A stretch of 64,000 bases of DNA from DATKUC01 sp964553615 (GCA_964553615.1 CAZKMA010000011.1:1-64000); one strand, 5' to 3'. Numbered from the stretch's first letter, positions 8,978 through 18,701 are shown. Numbers and translations: made by a program. The notes: generated by a model from the sequence alone, not told the origin.

Positions 8978-9853
8978 GTGAAATCACGCTTTCTACGCGA
9001 GAACAATGCACTTCCCCTCATTTTGCCCACGCTTGTGATAATGGCAATCTTCACGGTCTTCCCGCTTATAGAGGGATTCCGACTTTCTCTGACAAACTCT
9101 AATCTCTTGAATAAGGGATCCGAATATATCGGCCTCCAGAATTACGGGAAACTGATCGCGGATCCGGTATTCTGGCAGGCCCTGCTCCACTCAGTCATCC
9201 TGACCGTCGCAGCAGTGGTGCTTCAGCTGGTACTTGGGCTCATTCTGGCGTTGGCACTGAAACAGCCGGTGCCCGGAATCCGTTTCTTTCGCAGCGTCAT
9301 CATGGCAAGTTGGGTAATTCCGGTTGCCGCAACGGCCATCATGTTCCAATTTATGGTAGAGCCCGGCTACGGATACTTCAACATCATTCTGAAAGCTTTC
9401 GGCTTCAGCGCGAACAAATTCTGGTTTGGAGATCTCCATCTCGCGTTTCCTCTCATCATTCTTCTGCACCTCTGGCGAAATGTGCCGTTTTACGGTATAG
9501 CGCTGCTGGCGGCTATGCAGGCAATATCCCGGAATGAATACGAGGCAGCGGAGATAGATGGAGCCGGGCCATGGCGTTCTTTCGTGCACATTACCCTGCC
9601 CGGAGTACGGAACATGATTATCGTTATGGTAACGATACACGTGCTCTGGACGTTCAACAATTTCGATATGGTTTACCTGACGACGGGAGGCGGGCCCGTG
9701 TACTCGACCGAAGTCCTTCCTGTCTACCTGTATCAGATGGCATGGTCGAGCTACACGGTTGGTTACGCTTCGAGCATCGGTACCATCATGTTTATTATCC
9801 TGATGATCTACTTCATTATCTACATTCGCGTGTACGAACGGCAGGAGGCATAG
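8978..9853 (+). CDS. ABC sugar transporter permease (MalF/UgpA type)
   Basis: A 291-residue inner-membrane protein with about six membrane segments. It has the cytoplasmic E-A-A loop (E-Y-E-A-A-E-I-D-G-A-G) that docks on the ATPase. The GTG at 8978 is chosen because it follows AGGAG at 8966-8970 with 7-base spacing. ATG at 8951 and GTG at 8909 are in frame but lack good sites, and 8909 lies inside a hairpin. The partner permease starts 3 bases downstream. It transports the ligand of the binding protein encoded upstream. Confidence 0.87.
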   Translation: MKSRFLRENNALPLILPTLVIMAIFTVFPLIEGFRLSLTNSNLLNKGSEYIGLQNYGKLIADPVFWQALLHSVILTVAAVVLQLVLGLILALALKQPVPGIRFFRSVIMASWVIPVAATAIMFQFMVEPGYGYFNIILKAFGFSANKFWFGDLHLAFPLIILLHLWRNVPFYGIALLAAMQAISRNEYEAAEIDGAGPWRSFVHITLPGVRNMIIVMVTIHVLWTFNNFDMVYLTTGGGPVYSTEVLPVYLYQMAWSSYTVGYASSIGTIMFIILMIYFIIYIRVYERQEA

Positions 9854-9856
9854 GTC

Positions 9857-10699
9857 ATGCTGAAGAAGAAGCAACGAAAGACAGTCCGGTTTACGCTCAC
9901 CTATGTGGTCCTCATCGTGGCATTCCTGTTCTTCATTACGCCGATGCTCTGGATAACGTACAGCTCATTCCGGACACCGGATGCCATTTTCAGCGGCAAG
10001 ATTCTGACTCCGGCCAGGGAGTTCACACTCGCCAACTACAAGACAATCCTGTCGGTGACGGATTTTCCGATCTATTTCTGGAACTCTCTCAGGATAGGAT
10101 TGCTGGTGACAACGCTCGCCATGGGCCTTTCCATCCTCGGAGCATATGGGTTGAGCCGTTATCATCTGAAGGGGAAGAACATCTACATTATGGGTGTATT
10201 CTCAACCCAGATGTTTCCAATTGTGCTCCTGTTAATTCCGATATACAACATAATCTTCGGCGTCGGGCTCTTCAATACGGTCATGGGTGTAGCGCTCGGC
10301 CAACTCATGCTTGTACTCCCGTTTGCGGTCTGGATGCTGAAAGGGTATTTTGACAATCTTCCCAAAGACATCGAAGACTCCGCGAGAATTGACGGATGCA
10401 ACCTCTTTCAGACGCTCATGCGCATTGTCATCCCGATTTCAGCGCCGGGAATCATGGTTGCAGCATTCTATTCATTCGTCGTGTCGTGGGGGGATTATCT
10501 GGTGGTTTCCGTAGTCTCGCAGAGCCAGGCAACGTCCACCCTGACTATGGCTCTGCAGCGGCTTGGAAGCGCATTGATCCTTCGGTGGGGTCAGGTTGCA
10601 GCCGCAACCGTCCTGACCATTGTACCAACCGTTCTGCTCTTCTCCTTTGTACAGACCAGACTCGTCGAGGGGCTGACCGCCGGGGCGGTAAAAAGCTGA
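9857..10699 (+). CDS. ABC sugar transporter permease (MalG/UgpE type)
   Basis: A 280-residue membrane protein with six predicted membrane segments and the E-A-A loop variant I-E-D-S-A-R-I-D-G near residue 180. It ends L-V-E-G-L-T-A-G-A-V-K, the usual MalG-type C-terminus. The ATG follows AGGAGG inside the end of the preceding permease gene, so translation is probably coupled. It completes the importer; the next genes face the opposite way. Confidence 0.87.
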   Translation: MLKKKQRKTVRFTLTYVVLIVAFLFFITPMLWITYSSFRTPDAIFSGKILTPAREFTLANYKTILSVTDFPIYFWNSLRIGLLVTTLAMGLSILGAYGLSRYHLKGKNIYIMGVFSTQMFPIVLLLIPIYNIIFGVGLFNTVMGVALGQLMLVLPFAVWMLKGYFDNLPKDIEDSARIDGCNLFQTLMRIVIPISAPGIMVAAFYSFVVSWGDYLVVSVVSQSQATSTLTMALQRLGSALILRWGQVAAATVLTIVPTVLLFSFVQTRLVEGLTAGAVKS

Positions 10700-10737
10700 C
10701 GGTCCTACCTCCGCACCGCACGTTGAGCCCGGGCTGC

Positions 10738-11514
10738 TCAGGACATGAACATGCCGCCGTTTACGTGAATTGTGGAGCCAGTAATGTATGAGGCGGCGTT
10801 CGAGCAGAGAAATCCCACCGCAGCGGCCACCTCTTCGGGCAAACCCAGCCGACGCATTGGAGTCTGGCGAAGCCACTCCTGCATCCGCCCCTCTGCGTGT
10901 TCGAGCAGAAGATCCGTCTCTATTCGTCCGGGAGCAACGAGGTTCGCCGTAATGCCTGCAGGGCCAATCTCCCTGGCCAGCGAATGAACAAGGCCGTGCA
11001 GGCCCGCTTTTGCCGCGGCATAGTGTGCATGATTCGCCGAACCGGTGAATGCCGCCTGGGATGAAATGCAGACAATACGCCCCCACCCCGACCTGCGCAT
11101 TGAGGGAAGACACGCCCGGCAAAGACGAAACGGCGCGTCGAGCGCGAGCGAAAGTGTTCGGTCCCACACGGCATCCGACATTGTTTCCACCGGGGAGTCG
11201 TTCATCTCCCCTGCATTGCTCACAAGAATGGTCGGAGCTCCGAGGTCGGCGGTTACCCGTTCGACGAGATCGTCGCTTGCACCCGCATCCGACAGCTCGG
11301 CCGCGAAGGCAACCGCGCGCCCACCGGCCCGGACTATCCTTTCTGTAACCTCCTCGGCGGAGGATCTGCTGGAATGGTAATGAATAGCTACCGCCACGCC
11401 GCGATCGGCCAGCTCCTCGCACACTGCACTGCCGATGCCGCGCGAACCACCGGTAACAAGCGCAACCTTCCCGTGTAAGGGTCCGCGCACGGAATCCGAA
11501 GCGTTCCCGGTCAC
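10738..11514 (-). CDS. Short-chain dehydrogenase/reductase (FabG-like)
   Basis: A 258-residue Rossmann enzyme: T-G-G-S-R-G-I-G near residue 20 (cofactor), N-A-G, the catalytic Ser in C-I-S-S-Q, and Y-A-A-A-K carrying the Tyr/Lys pair. It ends G-S-T-I-H-V-N-G-G, the classical SDR C-terminus. The GTG at 11514 overlaps the stop of the upstream dehydrogenase (GTGA) and has GGAG 6 bases before it; the longer GTG start at 11535 has its ribosome site too close. It is last in the kinase/dehydrogenase operon, so it probably oxidises or reduces a sugar-like intermediate of that pathway rather than acting in fatty-acid synthesis. Confidence 0.82.
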   Translation of the reverse strand: MTGNASDSVRGPLHGKVALVTGGSRGIGSAVCEELADRGVAVAIHYHSSRSSAEEVTERIVRAGGRAVAFAAELSDAGASDDLVERVTADLGAPTILVSNAGEMNDSPVETMSDAVWDRTLSLALDAPFRLCRACLPSMRRSGWGRIVCISSQAAFTGSANHAHYAAAKAGLHGLVHSLAREIGPAGITANLVAPGRIETDLLLEHAEGRMQEWLRQTPMRRLGLPEEVAAAVGFLCSNAASYITGSTIHVNGGMFMS

Positions 11515-12584
11515 AGCGGTCTCCGCCGATCCCACACCTCCGGATTCTTCAGAAATCGGGGGCGTTTTCCTGAGAGAACGAGCGCAAGATCGTCAACCAT
11601 GATCCTGCTGTGGTGGCGCGGTATATCGCGGCTCGCGCCTGCCAGATGCGGACTTATGAGCACGTTTGAAAGCGCCCGTAACGGGTTGGTCGACAGCATC
11701 GGCTCCTCGGTGAAGACGTCGAGAGCGGCTCCTGCAATCCGCTTCTGTGCAAGGGCTTCATGAAGGGCTTCGTAGTCGACCACGGCTGCGCGCGCAGTGT
11801 TTATGAAATACGCAGTCGGTTTCATCAGACTGAAATGTCTCCGGGAAAACATCCCGGTGGTTTCCGGGGTAACTTTCGCCGCCATGACCACGAAATCGGC
11901 GCCGCCTGCCACCTCATCCAGCGAGACTGAGGTCGCACCGAGCTCTCCGAAGGCATTGGCGGAAACGTAGGGATCGTAGGCGGTCACCGCCATATTAAAC
12001 GCTCGTGCTCGAACTGCTATCTCTCGCGCTATTGCCCCAAACCCGACAAGACCGATGGTTTTGCCTGAGAGCTCGGGTCCCTGGAATCGATTGAACGGTG
12101 CCCGTGGATCTATGCTCCACTCCGAAGTCACCGAAAGCCGCTCTGTGGTCTTGTCCGAATAGTGAACCTCGGTCAAATCCTCGGTGTACCGCAGCAGGTG
12201 GTACGCCTCGGCAAGATGTCGAGCTACGGAAATCATGAGGCCGATTGTATATTCGGCAACCGATACCGCATTGCGACCGGGAGTGTAGAGCACTGGAATT
12301 CCAAGCTCGGTTGCCGCACCAATATCCACATTCGCCTCTGGTCCGGTCCGGCAGCAGCCGATTGCCTTCAGCTTGCTCGCGGTCTCGAGCACTCTCCGGC
12401 TTACCTGCTCGAATTCCAGGACAAAAAGGTCTGCACCCTCGAGCGCAGCAATCAGCGCATCCTCCGGAAGCTTTTCTCCCGTAACTCCATACCCTGCGTA
12501 CCGTACGTTCGGAACCGAGTCCGATATGCGCTCCAGTTCCGACCTTTCGAAACGCGCGGACACCACCAGATCATACGTGTTCAT
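11511..12584 (-). CDS. D-isomer-specific 2-hydroxyacid dehydrogenase (YoaD/SerA-like)
   Basis: A 357-residue NAD-dependent dehydrogenase. The cofactor motif G-L-V-G-F-G-A-I-A is in the middle, the substrate Arg is in F-I-N-T-A-R-A-A-V-V-D, and the catalytic Glu and His are in F-T-E-E-P and S-P-H-L-A-G-A. The start overlaps the kinase stop by 4 bases (ATGA) and follows GGAGGG. A kinase of the FGGY class paired with such a dehydrogenase recalls the Bacillus subtilis YoaC/YoaD pair, whose role is also unsettled. The substrate is not predictable from sequence. Confidence 0.83.
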   Translation of the reverse strand: MNTYDLVVSARFERSELERISDSVPNVRYAGYGVTGEKLPEDALIAALEGADLFVLEFEQVSRRVLETASKLKAIGCCRTGPEANVDIGAATELGIPVLYTPGRNAVSVAEYTIGLMISVARHLAEAYHLLRYTEDLTEVHYSDKTTERLSVTSEWSIDPRAPFNRFQGPELSGKTIGLVGFGAIAREIAVRARAFNMAVTAYDPYVSANAFGELGATSVSLDEVAGGADFVVMAAKVTPETTGMFSRRHFSLMKPTAYFINTARAAVVDYEALHEALAQKRIAGAALDVFTEEPMLSTNPLRALSNVLISPHLAGASRDIPRHHSRIMVDDLALVLSGKRPRFLKNPEVWDRRRPL

Positions 12585-14101
12585 GTAGCCCTCCTGAATG
12601 CGCGGTCATACACCGGACGCACCGCTTCGTACAGATCACGAAAAATCCCGTAGTATTCGCGGTACCTCTGCGTCTGCTCCGGGCGCGGATTGAATTGCCG
12701 TCGCACTCGTACAGTACGGTCAAGAATCTTCCCGGGATCCGGCCACACTCCGGCACCAAAACCTGCAAGCACGGCATCTCCAAACGGCGCGCCGGCGCCC
12801 TGTTCAAGTTCAAGGATCGGTACACCCGCAATATCCGCCTTTATCTGGCTCCAGAGCCCGTTCCTGGCCCCACCGCCGACGCTCCGTATCTCCTCGAACC
12901 GGATACCACTGCGACGTGCAGCTTCCACGTTGTGATAAAACGCAAAGGCCGTGCCCTCGAGAATTGCCCGCACAAGGTCGTTCCGTCGCGTGGAGAGCGT
13001 GAGACCGAAAAATACGCCGCGTGCCGTTGTCTGCCAGATGGGTGAGCGTTCGCCCATCATGTACGGAAGGAAAATAACGCCGTTGCTTCCGGGAACGGAC
13101 GCTGCCGCTTCCTGAGTCAGCAGATCGAATACATCGGCTCCCGACTGCTCTGCCTCTGCATTTTCGGTTCCTGCAAGCTCATCCCGGAACCATCGCAGAC
13201 AGGCGCCGGAGGTGGACATGGCACCGAGAAGCAGATGGGAATCGGGCAAAGCGTGCGGCATGGCAATGAACGCAGGGTCGGTGATCGCCTGCTCGTTCGG
13301 CATCAGGAGGACGGTTGAGGTCCCGCTCATTTCGGCGGCTATCCCGTCGGTGATTGCACCGGCTTCGAGCGCCGCCGCGGCTCCATCTACCGTTCCGCAT
13401 ACCACCGTCGCACCCATCGGAAGAGCGCTCTGCCGTGCTGCTTCGCCAGTGACTGTTCCGATTACCGCATGCCCCGCAAATACCGCCGGAAACTGATTTG
13501 AGGTTACACCGCAGTACTCACAGAGCGTTTCGGAAAGCGTGGTGCTCTTCCAATCCTGCAGCTGAAGGAGCGCTGCGTGGACAGGATCCATGGTGAACTG
13601 TCCGGTCAGTCGGTAATTGATGTAGCCGTTAATCTGAAGAAAGAGGTGCGTTCGTTTGAACAGATCGGGTTCGTTCTCGCGGTACCAGAGGATCTTCGCG
13701 GCAACGTAGAATGGGTCCGGACGATTACCGGTCATTGAATGCAGAGAGTCGAAACCGAAGTGCTCACTCATACGATCGGCCTGCTTCTCCGCTCGCCTGT
13801 CCATCCAGATCATCGCCGGCCGGAGCGCACGACCTCGAGAGTCGACGGCAATCAGGGTCGGCGCCTGGGCGCTTACCGCAATTGCCGTCACCCCGCAGCC
13901 GGGGGCGGACTTCATCATCTGACCCGTAGCACGGCAGACTGCGCGCCACCAGGATTCAGGCTCCTGTTCCGCCCAACCGGGATACGGATGACTCGTAGGG
14001 TACTCTGCGTATCCCTGGCCGACAACGGTCCCGTCATCGGCAACCAGCATAGCCTTTGCACCGGAAGTTCCGATGTCTATCCCGCACAAGAACTCCGCCA
14101 T
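12581..14101 (-). CDS. FGGY-family carbohydrate kinase (xylulokinase-like)
   Basis: A 506-residue kinase of the FGGY fold. The N-terminal phosphate loop G-I-D-I-G-T-S-G-A-K is at residues 7-16, the catalytic Asp region I-W-M-D-R-R is near residue 105, and the second-lobe adenosine motif V-G-G-G-A-R-N is near 410. It phosphorylates a polyol or ketose with ATP in the cytoplasm. It is the first gene of a tightly coupled three-gene operon, with a GGGGAGGA site upstream. Xylulokinase is the nearest familiar member, but the absence of an isomerase nearby and the dehydrogenase partners argue for another hydroxylated metabolite. Confidence 0.85.
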   Translation of the reverse strand: MAEFLCGIDIGTSGAKAMLVADDGTVVGQGYAEYPTSHPYPGWAEQEPESWWRAVCRATGQMMKSAPGCGVTAIAVSAQAPTLIAVDSRGRALRPAMIWMDRRAEKQADRMSEHFGFDSLHSMTGNRPDPFYVAAKILWYRENEPDLFKRTHLFLQINGYINYRLTGQFTMDPVHAALLQLQDWKSTTLSETLCEYCGVTSNQFPAVFAGHAVIGTVTGEAARQSALPMGATVVCGTVDGAAAALEAGAITDGIAAEMSGTSTVLLMPNEQAITDPAFIAMPHALPDSHLLLGAMSTSGACLRWFRDELAGTENAEAEQSGADVFDLLTQEAAASVPGSNGVIFLPYMMGERSPIWQTTARGVFFGLTLSTRRNDLVRAILEGTAFAFYHNVEAARRSGIRFEEIRSVGGGARNGLWSQIKADIAGVPILELEQGAGAPFGDAVLAGFGAGVWPDPGKILDRTVRVRRQFNPRPEQTQRYREYYGIFRDLYEAVRPVYDRAFRRAT

Positions 14102-14228
14102 GGTACCCGGTTCCTCCCCTGTGATCGGTGGATACAGTTTAGCAGATCGCCGGAAAATTGTACAAACCGTTCCCCGTATTCCGAAGGGCGCACTTGCCGT
14201 GTCCGGGCCTGAGGACTATCATGCCGGT

Positions 14229-15212
14229 ATGGATATAGTACAACTCGGACGCTCCGGACTTCGTGTTTCCAGGATCTGTCTTGGTACCATGACGTTCGGA
14301 CGTGAATCGGACGAGACGACCTCGTTCTCGATTATGGACTACTTCGTTGAACAGGGCGGCACATTTCTGGATACTGCGGATGCTTACAGCACCGGCATTA
14401 CCGAAGAGGTAGTCGGCCGGTGGATGCACGCACGCAATAACCGGGATTCCATTGTGCTGGCAACGAAGGTGTACGGGAAAATGGGCGATGGCGCGAATGA
14501 TTCGGGGCTATCGCGCATTCACATCCAGCGAGCGGTGGACGCAAGCCTGAAGAGACTTCAGACGGACGTCATAGATCTCTACCAGATTCACCGGTGGGAT
14601 CCGAATGTTCCTATCGAGGAGACACTGGACACTCTGGATGATCTGGTCCGCCAGGGAAAGGTACGCTACGTTGGTTGCTCGAATGTGCGGGCATACCAGC
14701 TCGAACGATGTCTGCAGTACTCGCGAAATCGCGGAAAGGCAGGATTCATCTCTCTCCAACCGGTATACAATGCGCTGGAACGCAGCCTCGAATCCGAACT
14801 GCTGCCGCTCTGCGACGAGCATGGCATTGGTATCCTGAGCTACAACCCGCTTGCCGGTGGAATGCTCACCGGCAAGTATCGAAAAGGTCAGGAGCTGCCC
14901 AAGGGTGCACGGCTGGAGGCCTACGGCTTCTATCATGATCGCTACTACACCGATCAGGCGCTCGACCTGGTGGAGGGATTTCTGGATGCGGCGAAGGCAC
15001 GCGGGGTATCTCCGGCGCAGCTCGCCCTCTCGTGGGTGCTTGCCGAGCCGCGCATCTCAACGCCGATTCTCGGAGCGCGGAATGTGGAACAGCTTGCCGA
15101 CTCGCTCAAGGGACTCGATATACTGCTCACACCCGAGGAGCGGAATGCCATTCCCGCGGTGCTCCCGGGCCGCTGGGTTGGTGAAGATCCTGTCTACGAC
15201 CGGAACGCGTAG
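14229..15212 (+). CDS. Aldo/keto reductase
   Basis: A 327-residue TIM-barrel oxidoreductase using NADPH. It has the opening G-L-R-V-S-R-I-C-L-G-T-M-T-F-G, the catalytic Asp/Tyr in D-T-A-D-A-Y-S near residue 50, the catalytic Lys in L-A-T-K-V, and Q-I-H-R-W-D with the His. The late S-T-P-I-L-G-A-R motif binds NADPH phosphate. Start at 14229 is chosen because homology to the family begins there; the frame upstream (to 14073) is unlike this family. It is divergent from the FGGY kinase operon and may share its promoter region. Its physiological aldehyde or ketone is unknown. Confidence 0.85.
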   Translation: MDIVQLGRSGLRVSRICLGTMTFGRESDETTSFSIMDYFVEQGGTFLDTADAYSTGITEEVVGRWMHARNNRDSIVLATKVYGKMGDGANDSGLSRIHIQRAVDASLKRLQTDVIDLYQIHRWDPNVPIEETLDTLDDLVRQGKVRYVGCSNVRAYQLERCLQYSRNRGKAGFISLQPVYNALERSLESELLPLCDEHGIGILSYNPLAGGMLTGKYRKGQELPKGARLEAYGFYHDRYYTDQALDLVEGFLDAAKARGVSPAQLALSWVLAEPRISTPILGARNVEQLADSLKGLDILLTPEERNAIPAVLPGRWVGEDPVYDRNA

Positions 15213-15221
15213 AGGGATGCC

Positions 15222-16238
15222 CTAGAACCCTTCGAGCACGATCTTCCCGGTGGTATGTCCGTCTTCTATCAATCGGTGAGCCTCCCTGAGGTTCGCCGCA
15301 TTGATAGGGCGGAGGGTCCGGGTCAAGGTGGTGACAATGTTTCCGGAGTCCACGAGCCCGGAAATTGATTCGAGCAGCCGATGCTGCTCCTCCATATCCG
15401 GAGTCTGGAACTGTGAGCGGGTAAACATGAGCTCCCACACCAGACCTGCACTCTTTTGAAAGAGCCTTCCCACATCCAGCGCGACATTGCTTCCGACTAT
15501 GGAGCAGATGAGCCCCTGCGGCGCAACAAGATCAACCAGCGCGGGAAAGTGTGCCTGGATGTTGTTGAGACAGAATACGTAGTCTACGTTCTGGTGCCCG
15601 GCAGCCTGGATCTGTGACGACAAATCCGCGCTATGATTCACCACCAGATCCGCTCCGTTCTTCAGACACCACGCCCGCGACTCTTCACGAGAGGCGGTGG
15701 CAATCACGGTCAATTTTGCAACCTGTTTCGCAATCTGAATTGCAATGGAGCCGACACCACCCGCGCCGCCAACAATGAGAATAGATCGGCCCTTCGCACT
15801 TCCATCCCGCGGAATGTGCATGCGATCGAAAAGCGCTTCCCATGCGGTGATCGCCGTCAGCGGCAGCGCAGCCGCTTCGGCATATGACAACGTCTTTGGC
15901 TTTTTCGCGACAATCCGTTCATCTACCAGATGAAGCTCGCTGTTGCATCCGGGACGAACGACACTTCCTGCATAGAAGACTTCATCGCCCGGCTTGAAAA
16001 GAACTGACCCGGTGCCGACAGCCTCGACAACACCACTTGCGTCCCAGCCGAGCACACGCGGTTCCTTCTCGACATTCGATCGGGGCGCCCGGATTTTCGT
16101 GTCCACCGGATTTACCGAAACGGCGTGAACACGGACCAGGATATCCCGGCCCGAAGGCACCGGTGAAGGAAGTTCAATATCAACCAACGAGTCCGGATTT
16201 TCCACCGGCAGGTAACGAAACAGACCCACTGCTTTCAC
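15222..16238 (-). CDS. Zinc-independent alcohol dehydrogenase / NADPH:quinone-reductase-like protein
   Basis: A 338-residue medium-chain dehydrogenase of the quinone oxidoreductase type: S-V-N-P-V-D-T-K near residue 35, G-W-D-A-S-G-V-V-E, and the cofactor motif V-G-G-A-G-G-V-G-S near 160. Catalytic zinc ligands of true alcohol dehydrogenases are absent. GTG at 16238 follows AGGAG with 7-base spacing, better than the longer ATG start at 16295. It is convergent with the upstream aldo/keto reductase gene. A role in reducing reactive enones or quinones is likely. Confidence 0.82.
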   Translation of the reverse strand: MKAVGLFRYLPVENPDSLVDIELPSPVPSGRDILVRVHAVSVNPVDTKIRAPRSNVEKEPRVLGWDASGVVEAVGTGSVLFKPGDEVFYAGSVVRPGCNSELHLVDERIVAKKPKTLSYAEAAALPLTAITAWEALFDRMHIPRDGSAKGRSILIVGGAGGVGSIAIQIAKQVAKLTVIATASREESRAWCLKNGADLVVNHSADLSSQIQAAGHQNVDYVFCLNNIQAHFPALVDLVAPQGLICSIVGSNVALDVGRLFQKSAGLVWELMFTRSQFQTPDMEEQHRLLESISGLVDSGNIVTTLTRTLRPINAANLREAHRLIEDGHTTGKIVLEGF

Positions 16239-16314
16239 TATGTTTCTCCTCTTTCGACACCCGGGTCCAGATTCCCAGGTTGCATCGCCGAACAAATTGG
16301 TCTATCAATGGGGG

Positions 16315-17157
16315 GTGGCAATTCTCCTTGCAGCATTCTCTGCAATCCTCTTTGGAAGTGCGGATTTCGCCGGCGGCCTTGCAACGCGGAAGAACTCGGT
16401 CTATGCGGTCCTCGTATTCTCACAGATCGCAGGAACCGCGATAGCCCTCGTTGCGGCACCAATCCTCGGTCCCAACAGCCCGTCTCTCGGCGACTTCCTC
16501 TGGGGAGCAGCCGCAGGTATCGGTGGTGCCATTGGTCTCATTGCCCTGTACCGTGGCATAGCGACGACCCTGGTTTCAGTGGTCTCTCCAACCTCCGCGC
16601 TGGTAGGTGCCGTAATTCCCGTTATCTTCGGCATCGCGGCCGGAGAGAGACCCACGCTCGCCGCGTGGACCGGGATCGCCCTCTGCCTCCCGGCAATGCT
16701 GTTGCTGACGCTCGAAAGCAGAGGTTCCACACCAGAAGGGGCGGCCTCCCGTCGGGCGCTTGTACACGGGATTGTTGCGGGAGTCGGGTTCGGCTGCTTC
16801 TTCATAGCAATATCCCGACCCGGTTCAGGGGCGGGCATCTGGCCACTCATTGGAGCACGAATAGTCTCAATATCGGCGGTTGCGGGGGCGGCGCTTGCAG
16901 GGCGAAAAATCCTGCGTGTATCGCGCGGAGGCCTGGCACCGGTGCTGTTAGCAGGAATTTTGGATATGGGCGCAAATGTTGCATTCGTCGTGGCGGCTCG
17001 CGGCTCAATGCTTGCACTGGTCACCATTGTGGCTTCCCTCTTTCCTGCACCGACAGTCCTCTTTGCTCGCATTTTCTTCCGGGAACGCGTAACGCCCGCC
17101 CGGATTACCGGGCTGGCGCTCGCAATTGCCGGTGTGGCACTCATCGGAATCGGATAA
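16315..17157 (+). CDS. EamA/DMT-family transporter
   Basis: An integral membrane protein of about 280 residues with roughly ten hydrophobic segments and two EamA repeats. Typical features are G-S-A-D-F-A-G-G after the first segment, P-T-S-A-L-V-G-A-V-I-P in the middle and F-P-A-P-T-V-L-F-A-R near the end. The start is uncertain. An ATG at 16240 is only 2 bases from the start of the divergent neighbour and would leave no room for control, so I take GTG at 16315, where the first membrane helix begins. Such proteins usually export amino acids or small metabolites; the substrate is unknown. Confidence 0.78.
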   Translation: MAILLAAFSAILFGSADFAGGLATRKNSVYAVLVFSQIAGTAIALVAAPILGPNSPSLGDFLWGAAAGIGGAIGLIALYRGIATTLVSVVSPTSALVGAVIPVIFGIAAGERPTLAAWTGIALCLPAMLLLTLESRGSTPEGAASRRALVHGIVAGVGFGCFFIAISRPGSGAGIWPLIGARIVSISAVAGAALAGRKILRVSRGGLAPVLLAGILDMGANVAFVVAARGSMLALVTIVASLFPAPTVLFARIFFRERVTPARITGLALAIAGVALIGIG

Positions 17158-17188
17158 CCGGACGGTACGCGTCGGCAGTATTAACAAC

Positions 17189-17262
17189 CGTGTTGATAGA
17201 GCCATCGGTGAAGACGGAGAGTCCTCCTGGCCCCGAGCCACGATACCCTTCCTATCAACACG
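17189..17262. repeat. Widely spaced 11-base inverted repeat between convergent genes
   Basis: CGTGTTGATAG at 17189-17199 is exactly complementary to 17252-17262, with 52 bases between. It lies between the ends of the convergent EamA and isocitrate dehydrogenase genes, so it may form a transcript-end structure for either strand. Confidence 0.4.
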
Positions 17263-17274
17263 CTCAGTTACACT

Positions 17275-18537
17275 TCATAGTGAGTCAATCAGTGCATCAC
17301 CGAATTCACTCGTCTTGAGCAGGGTTGCACCCTCCATCAGGCGATGAAAGTCGTAGGTGACCCGCTTCTCGGCTATTGTGCGTTCCATGGCGGATTCAAT
17401 GAGATCGGCCGCTTCGTTCCATCCAAGATGACGAAACATCATGACGCCCGAGAGGATGACTGACGATGGATTCACCTTGTCCTGGTTGGCGTATTTCGGT
17501 GCGGTACCATGAGTTGCCTCGAATACAGCGTGACCGCTTTCGTAGTTGATGTTTGCCCCGGGCGCTATCCCGATCCCGCCAACCTGCGCCGCGAGGGCGT
17601 CGGAAATGTAGTCACCGTTCAGGTTCAGGGTGGCAAGCACACTATACTCCGATGCACGCGTCAGTATCTGCTGTAGCATTGCATCCGCGATGACGTCCTT
17701 TATTACAATGTTTTTCCCGGTCTTCGGGTTTTTGACGTTGAGCCAGGGACCACCATCGAGCTCGGTGCCTCCGAACTCCTTCCTGGCCAGGTTATATCCC
17801 CATTCGCGGAACGCTCCTTCCGTGAACTTCATGATATTGCCCTTGTGGACAAGCGTAACGCTCGGAAGGTCCTGTTCGACAGCATAGGAAATGGCCGCGC
17901 GCACCAATCGCTCCGTCCCTTCACGGGAGACCGGCTTGATGCCAATACCCGAAGTGTCCGGGAATCGGACCTGCCCGTAGGATGCTGGAAACTGATCCTT
18001 CAGTATCGAAAGGAACCTCTTCGACTCTTCGGTTCCTTCCTTGAACTCGATCCCCGCATAGATGTCCTCGGTATTCTCACGGAAAACAATCATGTCGACA
18101 TCTTCGGGCCGCTTGACGGGAGACGGGACCCCGGTGAAATACCGGACCGGCCTCACGCAGGCGTACAGGTCCAGCCGCTGCCTGATCGCCACATTGATTG
18201 AGCGGATGCCGCCACCGATCGGTGTAGTCAACGGGCCCTTTATGCCGATCAGGTATTCTTTGAGGGCTGCCTCTGTCTCGGCGGGTAGCCAAATCTCCTC
18301 TCCGTATACCTTGTTCGCCTTGTCACCAGCATATACCTCCATCCACGCAATGGCTTTCTTTCCGCCGTACGCCTTCTTGACGGCGGCGTCGAAAACTCTC
18401 ACGGAGGCCGCCCATATGTCGGGGCCGGTTCCATCACCTTCGATAAATGCGATGATTGGACGATCGGAAACCTTGAGTGTTCCGTTTTGCGTCTCAATCC
18501 TGTCACCCTTCGGGATCCGAATCTTATCGTAGCTCAT
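17275..18537 (-). CDS. icd: NADP-dependent isocitrate dehydrogenase
   Basis: A 420-residue enzyme of the E. coli type converting isocitrate to 2-oxoglutarate in the TCA cycle. Landmarks: I-E-G-D-G-T-G-P-D-I-W near residue 33, the substrate-binding Ser and Arg in G-G-G-I-R-S-I-N-V-A-I-R-Q near 110, F-R-E-N-T-E-D-I-Y-A-G near 160, and the late H-G-T-A-P-K-Y with cofactor residues. Length fits the family. It is divergent from acetyl-CoA synthetase across 164 bases, a pairing that suits acetate entry into the TCA cycle. Confidence 0.95.
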   Translation of the reverse strand: MSYDKIRIPKGDRIETQNGTLKVSDRPIIAFIEGDGTGPDIWAASVRVFDAAVKKAYGGKKAIAWMEVYAGDKANKVYGEEIWLPAETEAALKEYLIGIKGPLTTPIGGGIRSINVAIRQRLDLYACVRPVRYFTGVPSPVKRPEDVDMIVFRENTEDIYAGIEFKEGTEESKRFLSILKDQFPASYGQVRFPDTSGIGIKPVSREGTERLVRAAISYAVEQDLPSVTLVHKGNIMKFTEGAFREWGYNLARKEFGGTELDGGPWLNVKNPKTGKNIVIKDVIADAMLQQILTRASEYSVLATLNLNGDYISDALAAQVGGIGIAPGANINYESGHAVFEATHGTAPKYANQDKVNPSSVILSGVMMFRHLGWNEAADLIESAMERTIAEKRVTYDFHRLMEGATLLKTSEFGDALIDSL

Positions 18538-18701
18538 AGTCGTTTATCTCCACCCGTACAAACTACTGTACTACCGGTCATGCGTCTACAAAATCGGCGC
18601 GAACGGGCATCTTCCTCCTGTTTGACAATTCCTGACACCAGAGCTAAGATATTTCCGACCACGAAACCGGACCAACCTGCCACTTCACAGGAGGCGCATG
18701 A

